A stretch of DNA of 64,000 bases, from NCBI RefSeq assembly GCF_040111675.1, contig NZ_CP157794.1, positions 854,001-918,000 of the forward strand, in the 5' to 3' direction. Origin of the DNA: Salinarimonas sp. Its GTDB lineage: Bacteria; Pseudomonadota; Alphaproteobacteria; Rhizobiales; Beijerinckiaceae. Shown here piece after piece: positions 46,108 to 55,970 of this stretch. A program made the position numbers and the translations under genes. The stretch's first letter is position 1; every line of letters starts with the position of its first letter. The notes under the pieces were generated by a model, which worked only from the letters and a program-made list of their open reading frames with translations, made no database searches and was not told the origin of the DNA.

Positions 46108-47178
46108 TCAGAACATCCCCGTCTCGTAGCCGAAGGTGGCGCGCACCAGCGCCCGGAGATCGTCCCAACCGGCCTCGCGCGGCTGCATGTAGCGCTCGGC
46201 CGCGCCGGGGACGATCGCGCCGCCGCGGACCGGCCATTCCACGCCCCACATGCCGCCGAGCGTACCGTTCGGGAAGCCGTAGCGCGCATCGCCGATGCGC
46301 AGGCGCGTCGCCTCCCCCTCGCCGACGAGGTGCGGGTGGATCATGCCGGTGGCGAAGCGGCGATAGCGCCGGCCCTGATCGGTGGCGAGCGCGTCCTCGG
46401 CCAGATCCTCGGCGTGCGGGTCCTTCGCCAGCGCGAACCAGCGGATCGGCCGCTCGGGCGCCAGCACCGAGACGAAGCCCACGTGGCGCGTCTCGTCCTC
46501 GACCGTGGTGACGCGGCGCAGCCAGGGCGTGAGGAAGGTCGTCGTCACCCGCACCTCGTCGGGCGCGCGCGCCGCGAGCGCCGGATCGGCGAGCGCGATC
46601 GCCTCGGCGCGGTCGTTGGCCCAGAGCCCGAGCCCGGCATAGAGGGTGGTGAGGACGAGCGCCGCGTGCGTCGCCCGCTTCGCGCCCCGGCTGCGCCAGC
46701 CGAGCCAGCCGGCGAGGGCGAGGGCGATCAGGAGCGGCAGCGTGTAGACCGGGTCGATGATCGGCAGGGCGGGCAGCGCGAAGCGCAGGTCGGAGAACGG
46801 CGCGAGCAGCTGCGTGCCGTAGATCGTCGCCGTGTCGAGGAGCGGGTGCGTGAACAGCGCGCCGACCCACACCGCGATCCAGGACGCGGTCAGCCCCTCC
46901 GTCGGCTTGCCCTTGGCCGCGCGGCGCCGCGCATGCAGCTTCGCGCTCGCCCAGCCCAGCGCCGTACCCACGACCGGCCCGAAGAACAGCGAATGGGTGA
47001 CGCCGCGGTGGAGCTCCCAATAGGCGATCGAGTCCCGCCCCCAGCCGGACCAGATCACGTCGAGGTCGGGGATCAGCCCGCCGAGCGCGCCGCCGGCGGC
47101 GGCGAGGCCGCCGAGGCGACGTCCGGCGAGGGCGTGCCCGACGGCGGCGCCGAGCGCGATCTGGGAGACGGGATCCAT
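46108..47178 (-). CDS. membrane-bound metal-dependent hydrolase (YdjM/DUF457-like)
   Basis: The 356-residue protein starts MDPVSQIALGAAVGHALAGR and has the family's metal-ligand motifs LIPDLDVIW, WELHRGVTHSLFF and FTHPLLDTAT, set among about four transmembrane helices in the first 180 residues. The C-terminal half is soluble. These match inner-membrane proteins annotated as metal-dependent hydrolases (YdjM/YfhO type). The substrate is unknown. It converges with the slipin gene. Confidence 0.82.
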   Translation of the reverse strand: MDPVSQIALGAAVGHALAGRRLGGLAAAGGALGGLIPDLDVIWSGWGRDSIAYWELHRGVTHSLFFGPVVGTALGWASAKLHARRRAAKGKPTEGLTASWIAVWVGALFTHPLLDTATIYGTQLLAPFSDLRFALPALPIIDPVYTLPLLIALALAGWLGWRSRGAKRATHAALVLTTLYAGLGLWANDRAEAIALADPALAARAPDEVRVTTTFLTPWLRRVTTVEDETRHVGFVSVLAPERPIRWFALAKDPHAEDLAEDALATDQGRRYRRFATGMIHPHLVGEGEATRLRIGDARYGFPNGTLGGMWGVEWPVRGGAIVPGAAERYMQPREAGWDDLRALVRATFGYETGMF

Positions 47179-47267
47179 GGGGGTTCGTGTCCGGGGAGGA
47201 AGTGCGCGGGTGCGCCTGAGATAGACCCTCCACGCCCGCGAGCAAGCCCCGGCTCACGCCTCCGGGC

Positions 47268-48476
47268 TCACCCGGCGCCCGCCGGCGCGAGCCGCAGGAG
47301 CGCGCCGCGATCGTCGTCGACGAGGAGGTAGAGCGCGCCGTCCGCGCCCGTCGTCACCGCGCGGATGCGCCTGTCGAGCGGCAGGATCTCCTCCGAGACG
47401 ATCCGCCCGTCCTCGACATCGAGCCGGGCCAGCGCCTGTCCGGAGAGCGCGCCGACGATCAGGTCGCCGCGCCAGCCCGGGATCAGCTCGCCGTCGTAGA
47501 AGGCGATGCCCGAGGGCGAGAAGGACGGGGACCAGCCCCAGAGCGGCGGCTCCAGGCTCGTGTCGGTCCCGTGGTCGGGAATCGGGATGCCGCTGTACTG
47601 GCTGCCGTCGGAGACGAGCGGCCAGCCGAAATTGACGCCGGGCCGCGGCGCGTTGATCTCGTCGCCTCCGCGCGGGCCCATCTCGGCGGTGAACAGCCGC
47701 TCCGTTCCGGGCTCCAGCGCGGCGCCCTGCGGGTTGCGGTGGCCGTAGGACCAGATCTCGGGCAGCGCGTCGGCACGGTCGAGAAACGGGTTGCCCGGAT
47801 ACGGCGCGCCGTCGAGGGTGAGCCGCACGACCTTGCCGTGATGCTGGCCGAGATCCTGCGCGCTCTCGTCCGCGCCCCGGTCGCCCAGCGTCACGAACAG
47901 GCTCTCCCCGTCCGGCGCCAGGACGACGCGCGAGCCGAAATGCCGCCCGCCGGAGCGGGCGGGCTGCGCGCGGAACAGCACCTCCACGCCCTCCAGCGCG
48001 GTCAGGCTCTCGTTCAGGCGACCACGGGCGAGGGAGGTCGCCGCCCCGCCGTCGCGCGCCTCGGCGAAGGTGAGGTAGACGCCGCGGCTCGTGGCGAAAT
48101 CGGGCGCGAGCGTCACGTCGAGGAGCCCGCCCTGTCCGGAATCGAAGACAGGCGGCACGCCCGCGAGCGGCGGCGAGACGGCGCCGTCGGCGCGCACGTG
48201 GCGCAGCCGCCCCGGCCGCTCGGTGACCAGGAACCCGCCCTCGGGCAGGGCGGCGATCCCCCAGGGATGGACGAGGCCGGACGCGACGCTCCGCAGGGTC
48301 AACGCCCCGGCGGACGTCGCGAGGCGCTCCTGAGCCGCCGTCGGGGACATTGCGGCGAACCCGACGAGGAGAGCGGCGGCGAGAAGGGAACGGCTGCGCC
48401 GCGCGGGCGAGCGTCGCTTCGGAAGTCGGGGCAGGAAAGATCGCGGCGTGAAGGAGCGGGGCATGCGGCGTCTCAT
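47268..48476 (-). CDS. PQQ-dependent sugar dehydrogenase, soluble type
   Basis: The 402-residue protein has a basic signal peptide (SLLAAALLVGFAAMSPTAAQ) and the six-bladed propeller of soluble aldose/glucose dehydrogenases. Motifs are VASGLVHPWGIAALPEGGFL, LLDVTLAPDF, LGDRGADESAQDLGQHHGKV, WSYGHRNPQGAALEPGTERL and EMGPRGGDEINAPRPGVNFG, which supply PQQ and calcium ligands. It oxidises aldoses in the periplasm and passes electrons to an acceptor. ATG 48464 (MPRSFTPRSF) is an alternative start four codons later. It is a stand-alone gene. Confidence 0.9.
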   Translation of the reverse strand: MRRRMPRSFTPRSFLPRLPKRRSPARRSRSLLAAALLVGFAAMSPTAAQERLATSAGALTLRSVASGLVHPWGIAALPEGGFLVTERPGRLRHVRADGAVSPPLAGVPPVFDSGQGGLLDVTLAPDFATSRGVYLTFAEARDGGAATSLARGRLNESLTALEGVEVLFRAQPARSGGRHFGSRVVLAPDGESLFVTLGDRGADESAQDLGQHHGKVVRLTLDGAPYPGNPFLDRADALPEIWSYGHRNPQGAALEPGTERLFTAEMGPRGGDEINAPRPGVNFGWPLVSDGSQYSGIPIPDHGTDTSLEPPLWGWSPSFSPSGIAFYDGELIPGWRGDLIVGALSGQALARLDVEDGRIVSEEILPLDRRIRAVTTGADGALYLLVDDDRGALLRLAPAGAG

Positions 48477-48550
48477 CGATGCGGACCGTCCCCAGAACCT
48501 AGGACGCGCGCGCCCCGACGCAATGCGGTCGCGCGCTCACGACGTCGCGA

Positions 48551-48880
48551 TCAGCGGACGACCTCGCTGGCGCGAAGCCCGATGCCGAGGAAGGCGCCGA
48601 GCTCCTGCGCCGCGCCTCCCAGATGCGGGGCGCCCAGGACGGCGACGGTGGCGGCGATGATCAGCAAGGCCAGCAGAGCAGCGGCGCGGGCGTCGCCGCG
48701 CATCTTCATCAGCGTGATCAGCCGCGCGGCGCGAAAGCCGGGCCAGGCGGGCTCCGCACGCTCGAGGTCCGGCGCCTCGATCTCGGGCTCCCTCGGACTC
48801 GCCTCGCACGCGTACAGACGCGTGTCGCACTCGGCCAGCCCGGTCGAGGTCTGATCATCGCTGCGCCTGATCGTCGTCAT
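48551..48880 (-). CDS. hypothetical single-span membrane protein
   Basis: The 109-residue protein starts at ATG 48880, preceded by GGAG, with an acidic soluble N-terminal half (CEASPREPEIEAPDLERAEP) and one hydrophobic helix (AAALLALLIIAATVAVLGAP). I do not recognise a family. It lies at the edge of an AT-rich gene-free stretch and has ordinary high-GC codon use itself. Confidence 0.5.
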   Translation of the reverse strand: MTTIRRSDDQTSTGLAECDTRLYACEASPREPEIEAPDLERAEPAWPGFRAARLITLMKMRGDARAAALLALLIIAATVAVLGAPHLGGAAQELGAFLGIGLRASEVVR

Positions 48881-49448
48881 GACGGTCTCCGCTCTCGAAG
48901 CTCTCCGGTCGCACGTTCTCCAGACCGCCACCGGGTCTTGCTGTCGACGGCAACGCCTGTTCACGATCCCTGTTCCGAGTTTTACGCCGTAGGGACCGCC
49001 TCGCAAGTCTTCGTGCCCGGGTCGTTTGAGGGCGCGTGTGTTGTAAGGAAAATTATCTCTGGTGAAATACGTATGCGTCTGCCTGTCATCGCCGACCGGC
49101 TATTTACCGTGCACCTGAGTATAATCGATTTAGATTCGGCGACTTCTCGTACGGTAAGAAGCCGAATGTTTCTCAGGATTGGTCAGGTTATCATAGATCA
49201 GCCTTGGTCGAACGCCGGATCGTTTGCGTGTTCGTTGCTTTCGGCGGCGGTCGAACGACCAAAGGTTCTCAATCGCGTGTTCGCCGCGTCGAGCAGCAGA
49301 CGGCTACGTGGTACTACGGAGACATCTGCGGAGCATGCACAAATTGCGACCGATCGTCGCAGTAGCGTTTCAGCCTGTGGATGGTTCGTAGACGCCGCCT
49401 CGGAAACGGGGCAGCCGCCCGCGAATCACCTCGCGGGCGGCGCCGTCC
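48881..49448. other. gene-free, AT-rich island
   Basis: About 570 bp without a convincing gene. From roughly 48970 to 49380 the base composition drops sharply compared with both flanks, with runs such as GGAAAATTATCTCTGG and TATAATCGATTTAGATTC. Open frames cross it but show no recognisable protein and no high-GC third positions. Near the right end a hairpin (CCGCCCGCGA 49415-49424 with TCGCGGGCGG 49431-49440) may terminate the minus-strand tctC-type gene. The rest may be a decayed insertion. Confidence 0.5.
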
Positions 49449-51759
<2,311 letters not shown>

Positions 51760-51769
51760 GGCCGGCGCC

Positions 51770-52483
51770 ATGGCCGAGACCCGCGCGACGCTCGCCGGCC
51801 CGATCGGCGAAGCCGACGCCGCCGCGCGGGCGGCGCTGGCGTGGACGCCGCTCGTCCTGGCCGCCGGGGCGACGCTCGTCGCGGGGCTGGCGGGGCTGCA
51901 CGCCCGCGGGCTGATCGGCACGCCGCTGGAGCCGTGGGCCTTCGGCTATTTCGTCGAGCGGTTCCCGCTCTTCGCCGGGCTCCTCGTCTACGCGGCGGCG
52001 CGGGTGGTGCTGCTGGCGCTGATCCCGCCCGGGCCGAGCCGCTTCCTGCGGCTCGCGCTCCTGTCGATCGCGCTCGCGATCCTCGTCCTCCCGGCGCTCT
52101 ACCCGACCTTCGGGGGCGTCGTGATCCGCGCGGCCTATTTCACCGGCGGCATGGCCTGGCTGCAGAGCGCGCCGCTCGCCGCGGCCTACCCGATCGGCGC
52201 CTTCGTGTCCGCGAGCGTCTTCGCGGCCTCGCTCGGCCTCGCCGCCGCGCTCGCGCGGCTCGCCCCCGCCTTCGGCTGGCGGCGGCTCGCCGACGCCGCC
52301 CTGCGCCTCCTCGCGCTCTGGTTCGCCGCCCTCGTCGTCGCCGCCCAGGCGGCGCTCGGGCTTTCCCTCCTCGGCGAGTGGCCGATCTGGCCGTTGCGGC
52401 CGGGGGAAGCCGTCGCCGCGGCCCTCCTCGTCGCCCTCGCCGCCCTCCCGCACGCGATCCTCGTCGCGCGCACGGGCCGCTGA
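51770..52483 (+). CDS. hypothetical polytopic membrane protein
   Basis: The 237-residue protein is very hydrophobic, with about six predicted helices (PLVLAAGATLVAGLAGLHA, LLVYAAARVVLLALIPPG, LALLSIALAILVLPALYP, AFVSASVFAASLGLAAALA, LLALWFAALVVAAQAALGL, AVAAALLVALAALPHAIL). I do not recognise a family. It begins 10 bp after the aminotransferase stop and is likely cotranscribed with it. Codon use is like its neighbours. Confidence 0.65.
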   Translation: MAETRATLAGPIGEADAAARAALAWTPLVLAAGATLVAGLAGLHARGLIGTPLEPWAFGYFVERFPLFAGLLVYAAARVVLLALIPPGPSRFLRLALLSIALAILVLPALYPTFGGVVIRAAYFTGGMAWLQSAPLAAAYPIGAFVSASVFAASLGLAAALARLAPAFGWRRLADAALRLLALWFAALVVAAQAALGLSLLGEWPIWPLRPGEAVAAALLVALAALPHAILVARTGR

Positions 52484-52578
52484 CACCGCCGCGCGCGCGG
52501 TTTACGGCGCGGCGCGCACGCCCTAGATGGTGGGATGCCGAGGCGAACCATCGCCGCCCTTCGAGGAGACACGACCCC

Positions 52579-53115
52579 TTGCGCCGCGCCCCCCGCATCG
52601 CCCTCGCCGCCGTCGTCGTCGCGGGGGCCGGCTTCGCTTTCCTGCTCTGGCGCGCGGACCAGCCGGGCGGCATCGACGACGCGTATACGCTCGCCTTTGG
52701 CCCCGCCGATCTCGGCCCGGTCGATTTCGAGCGGATCGAGCGCAGCTCGGCGCCCCACGACGCGCTCGCCTGCCCGCCCGATTTCTGCGCGGCCGACCCC
52801 GACGTCGTCACGCCGACCTACGACGTCCCCGGCGCGCGGCTGCGCGAGATCGTCGCCGAGGTCGCGGCGCAGGACCCGCGCGCGGAGCTCGTCTATTCCG
52901 GCCGCTGGGAGGAGAGCGACCGCTACGTCGTGCGCTCGCGCCTGATGCGCTTCCCCGACACGCTGAACGTCCGCATCCTCGGCGCGGGGCCCGGCCGCTC
53001 GCAGGTCGCGCTCTATTCGCGCTCGCAGATCGGCTATTCGGACATGGGCGTGAACCGCGCCCGCATCGACCGCTGGCTCGACGAGATCGCGCGCCGCGTC
53101 GCCGCCGAGCGGTGA
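52579..53115 (+). CDS. DUF1499 family protein
   Basis: The 178-residue protein is read from TTG 52579 (GAGGAG about ten bases upstream). It has an N-terminal membrane anchor (IALAAVVVAGAGFAFLLW) and a domain with ALACPPDFCAADPDVVTPTY, VPGARLREIVAEVAAQDPRA, YVVRSRLMRFPDTLNVRIL and SQIGYSDMGVNRARIDRWLD, which are the marks of DUF1499. Family members are small envelope proteins of unknown function. The unusual TTG start is supported by the signal anchor beginning directly after it. Confidence 0.8.
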   Translation: MRRAPRIALAAVVVAGAGFAFLLWRADQPGGIDDAYTLAFGPADLGPVDFERIERSSAPHDALACPPDFCAADPDVVTPTYDVPGARLREIVAEVAAQDPRAELVYSGRWEESDRYVVRSRLMRFPDTLNVRILGAGPGRSQVALYSRSQIGYSDMGVNRARIDRWLDEIARRVAAER

Positions 53116-53121
53116 AACTGA

Positions 53122-53619
53122 TCAACGTCCGGAAAGGACCACACGCGTTGTCTCGTCCCCAGTGACAGTCACCTCTTCATAGAAGCTTCCACCCTCGGGG
53201 AAGATGTTGTCTCCCACTGTCCAAAAGACCTGCGTCTGCAAGAAATACTCTCCGGGGGCCACATTTTCAAAGAGGAATCGCCCCTCCGCGTCCGCAATCT
53301 CTACGCGGGCCGTGTCGAGGTATTCTTGTGGGGTGTTCTCGATTTGCGGCGCGATGGCAGTGATCCGAGAGCCTCTATAGAGCACTTCGAAGCGCTCCTT
53401 CGCGTACGCTGTGGCTGGAATTAAGCGTACTTCCTCGCCAGCTGCTCGAACGACTCCACCTCCGCGCTGCCTGAGAAACGCTTGCCCTTCGATCGTCGCC
53501 GACCCGGGTGCGAACACGTATGCGGCCGCGCTCGGATCGAACGTTGTCGAAAGCGTCGCGGATCCCATTACGCAGCCCGCGAGCGCCAGGCACCAAAACA
53601 GCACTAGGACACGCATCAT
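53122..53619 (-). CDS. putative lipoprotein
   Basis: The 165-residue protein has a type II signal peptide with lipobox LALAGC (Cys16), so it should be lipid-anchored. The mature part resembles a beta-sandwich of the carboxypeptidase-regulatory-like type (ADAEGRFLFENVAPGEYFLQ). Base composition is lower in GC than the neighbours, with more mixed codon use, which hints at recent acquisition. It converges with the DUF1499 gene, six bases apart. Function unknown. Confidence 0.7.
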   Translation of the reverse strand: MMRVLVLFWCLALAGCVMGSATLSTTFDPSAAAYVFAPGSATIEGQAFLRQRGGGVVRAAGEEVRLIPATAYAKERFEVLYRGSRITAIAPQIENTPQEYLDTARVEIADAEGRFLFENVAPGEYFLQTQVFWTVGDNIFPEGGSFYEEVTVTGDETTRVVLSGR

Positions 53620-53703
53620 TACCCCCCAGAGCTACATGAGCGCCCTGAGTGTGCAACCGCTCACTCGATATGTAAAGATTGCGTTTATGCGGAACGCAGG
53701 AAT

Positions 53704-53967
53704 TCACCCGTAGCGCAGCTTGAGCGCGAGGATCATCGCGACGAGCCCGAGCGTCAGCGCGTTGGCGACGATGATCGGCCAGGAGCCGAGCCCGATCCCG
53801 TAGACGAGCCACAGGGCGAGGCCCACGGCGAAGAGGCCTTGCGTGGCCGCCGAGATGGCGCGGGTCTCGCGGGTGCGGATGGTGCGGATCGCCTGGGGAA
53901 GCCAGCAGATCGTGGTCAGCGTCGCGGCGAGCGCGCCGACGGTCTCGACGAGGGAGGAAGCGAGCAT
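53704..53967 (-). CDS. SemiSWEET-type sugar transporter
   Basis: The 87-residue protein has three transmembrane helices and the PQ-loop motif TTICWLPQAIRTIRTRETRA near residue 20, followed by ISAATQGLFAVGLALWLVYG. This size and layout are those of bacterial SemiSWEETs, which dimerise to move sugars such as sucrose or glucose down their gradient. The start is ATG 53967 and the stop 53704. It is a single-gene unit between the lipoprotein and fadD. Confidence 0.9.
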   Translation of the reverse strand: MLASSLVETVGALAATLTTICWLPQAIRTIRTRETRAISAATQGLFAVGLALWLVYGIGLGSWPIIVANALTLGLVAMILALKLRYG

Positions 53968-54043
53968 CGGGATGGTGCCTCGAAGGGCGATGAGGCCTCC
54001 TCCATCGCGCCGAACCGCGCGGCGCGCAAGCGCTATTCGCGGC

Positions 54044-55762
54044 TCAGCCTCCGCTCTCGCCCAGCACCTCGTCGCGCAGGGCCCGGCGAAGCATCTTGCC
54101 GACGTTCGTCTTCGGCAGCGCGTCGCGGAAATGGATGTGGCGCGGCACCTTGTAGCCGGTGAGGTTCTGCTTGCACCAGGACCGGACCTCCTCCGCCGTG
54201 AGGCTCTCGTCGCGCTTGACGATGTAGGCCGCCGGCACCTCCCCGGAATGCGCGTCGGGCACGCCGATCACCGCCGCCTCGAGGATCTTCGGATGCGCGG
54301 CGAGCACGTCCTCCACCTCGTTCGGGTAGACGTTGAAGCCCGAGACCAGGATCATGTCCTTGATCCGGTCCACGATCTTCACCTGGCCGTCCGGCTGCAG
54401 CAGGGCGATGTCGCCGGTACGGAAGAAGCCCTCGGGCGTCATCACCTTGGCGGTCTCGTCCGGGCGGTTCCAGTAGCCGGCCATCACCTGCGGGCCGCGC
54501 ACGGCGAGCTCGCCGGTCTGGCCGTAGGGCAGGACCTCGCCGTCGGGCGAGAGCACCTGGACGTCCGTCGAGGGGACCGGCAGGCCGATCGTGCCGGTGA
54601 ATTCCTCGATGTCGAGCCGGTTGACGCACACGACGGGGGAGGTCTCGGACAGGCCGTAGCCCTCGACGATGGGCTTGCCGGTGAGCGTCTTCCACTTCTT
54701 CGCCACCGCCGCCTGCGTCGCCATGCCGCCGGAGACGCAGAAGGCCAGGTTCGAGAAATCCACCTCCTCGACGCCCTTGTGGTTGGCCAGCGCGTTGTAG
54801 AGCGTGTTCACCAGCACCGTCATGGTGAAGCGCTTGGATTTCAGCGTCTTGACGAAGCCCTCGATGTCGCGCGGGTTGGCGACGAGGATCTGCTTCGCCC
54901 CGAGCCGGATCATGAACAGGCCGCAGGCGGTGAGCGCCAGGATGTGGTAGAGCGGCAGCGCCGTGATCATCACGTGGTCGGTCCGCTCGCCCGCATAGGG
55001 CCGCAGCCAGGCCTCGCATTGCGCCACGTTCGCCGCGACGTTGCGATGGAGCAGCGTCGCGCCCTTGGCGACGCCCGTCGTGCCGCCGGTGTATTGCAGG
55101 AAGGCGACGTCGTCGAGACCGATGTCCACCGGCGCGCGAGAGCGGCCGGCGCCCTCCTTCATCACCCGCGAGAACGGGACGGCCTCGGGCAGCGAATAGG
55201 GCTTCACCGCCTTCTTCACCTTGCGCGAGACGAAGTTGACGAGGTGCCCCTTGAGCCCCAGCAGATCGCCCGGCGCGACCACGACGACGGTCTCGAGCGT
55301 CTTCAGCGAGGGCGCGGCCTCCTCGACCGTGTGCCCGAAATTCTCGAGCACGAACAGCGCCTTGGCGCCCGAATCGTTGAGCTGGTGGGCGAGCTCGCGG
55401 GCGGTGTAGAGCGGGTTCACGTTCACCACCGTGAAGCCGCCCGTCAGGATGCCGAAGAGGATCGGCGGGTAGGCCATGACGTTCGGCAGCATGATGGCGA
55501 CCCGGTCGCCCTTCTTCAGGCCGAGCCCCTGCAGCCAGGCGGCGATCGCCTCCGCGGCGCGGCCGAGACCGGCATAGGTCATCTCCTTGCCGAAGCTCTC
55601 CAGCGCCGGACGGTCGGCGAAGCGCGCCACCCCGTCGCGGAAGATGTCCGCGAGCGTGCCCAGCGCGGCCGTATCGATGGACGGCGATACCGCCTCGGGG
55701 TAATGGGCGTGCCAGGGTCGGCCCTCGTCGAAATGCGGAAGCGGGGCGGTGCTCGAAGCCAC
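54044..55762 (-). CDS. fadD: long-chain fatty acid-CoA ligase
   Basis: The 572-residue protein is an adenylate-forming enzyme. The AMP/ATP-binding P-loop is QYTGGTTGVAKGATLLHRN (about 220-238). VEGYGLSETSPVVCVNRLD, the adenosine-contacting FFRTGDIALLQPDGQVKIVD, and the catalytic-lysine region PKTNVGKMLRRALRDE follow at the C terminus. It activates long-chain fatty acids to CoA esters for beta-oxidation. Start is ATG 55762. A plausible promoter lies about 45 bp upstream. Confidence 0.92.
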   Translation of the reverse strand: MASSTAPLPHFDEGRPWHAHYPEAVSPSIDTAALGTLADIFRDGVARFADRPALESFGKEMTYAGLGRAAEAIAAWLQGLGLKKGDRVAIMLPNVMAYPPILFGILTGGFTVVNVNPLYTARELAHQLNDSGAKALFVLENFGHTVEEAAPSLKTLETVVVVAPGDLLGLKGHLVNFVSRKVKKAVKPYSLPEAVPFSRVMKEGAGRSRAPVDIGLDDVAFLQYTGGTTGVAKGATLLHRNVAANVAQCEAWLRPYAGERTDHVMITALPLYHILALTACGLFMIRLGAKQILVANPRDIEGFVKTLKSKRFTMTVLVNTLYNALANHKGVEEVDFSNLAFCVSGGMATQAAVAKKWKTLTGKPIVEGYGLSETSPVVCVNRLDIEEFTGTIGLPVPSTDVQVLSPDGEVLPYGQTGELAVRGPQVMAGYWNRPDETAKVMTPEGFFRTGDIALLQPDGQVKIVDRIKDMILVSGFNVYPNEVEDVLAAHPKILEAAVIGVPDAHSGEVPAAYIVKRDESLTAEEVRSWCKQNLTGYKVPRHIHFRDALPKTNVGKMLRRALRDEVLGESGG

Positions 55763-55806
55763 GGGCGTCCTCCTCGTCTGCGCGATCCTTCGGATCGGGT
55801 CTTATT

Positions 55807-55836
55807 AGATATGCGCACTCTCTTTAGTGACACAAC
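55807..55836 (-). promoter_or_regulatory. putative fadD promoter
   Basis: On the minus strand TTGTGT (55836-55831) and TATCTA (55812-55807) are 18 bp apart and lie about 45 bp before the fadD start in an unusually AT-rich stretch. It fits a housekeeping-sigma promoter with an imperfect -35. Confidence 0.4.
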
Positions 55837-55970
55837 TTTCCGATTTGTCGAGCGGGCGCATCGAAAAACCGCTGGGCCACGCATATATACAGCCGGCCCG
55901 TGTTTTTAACTGCGGTGCTTGCTGCGATGCAGCGAGCGCGACCCACGAGAGATCGAGACGGAAGAAGCCC

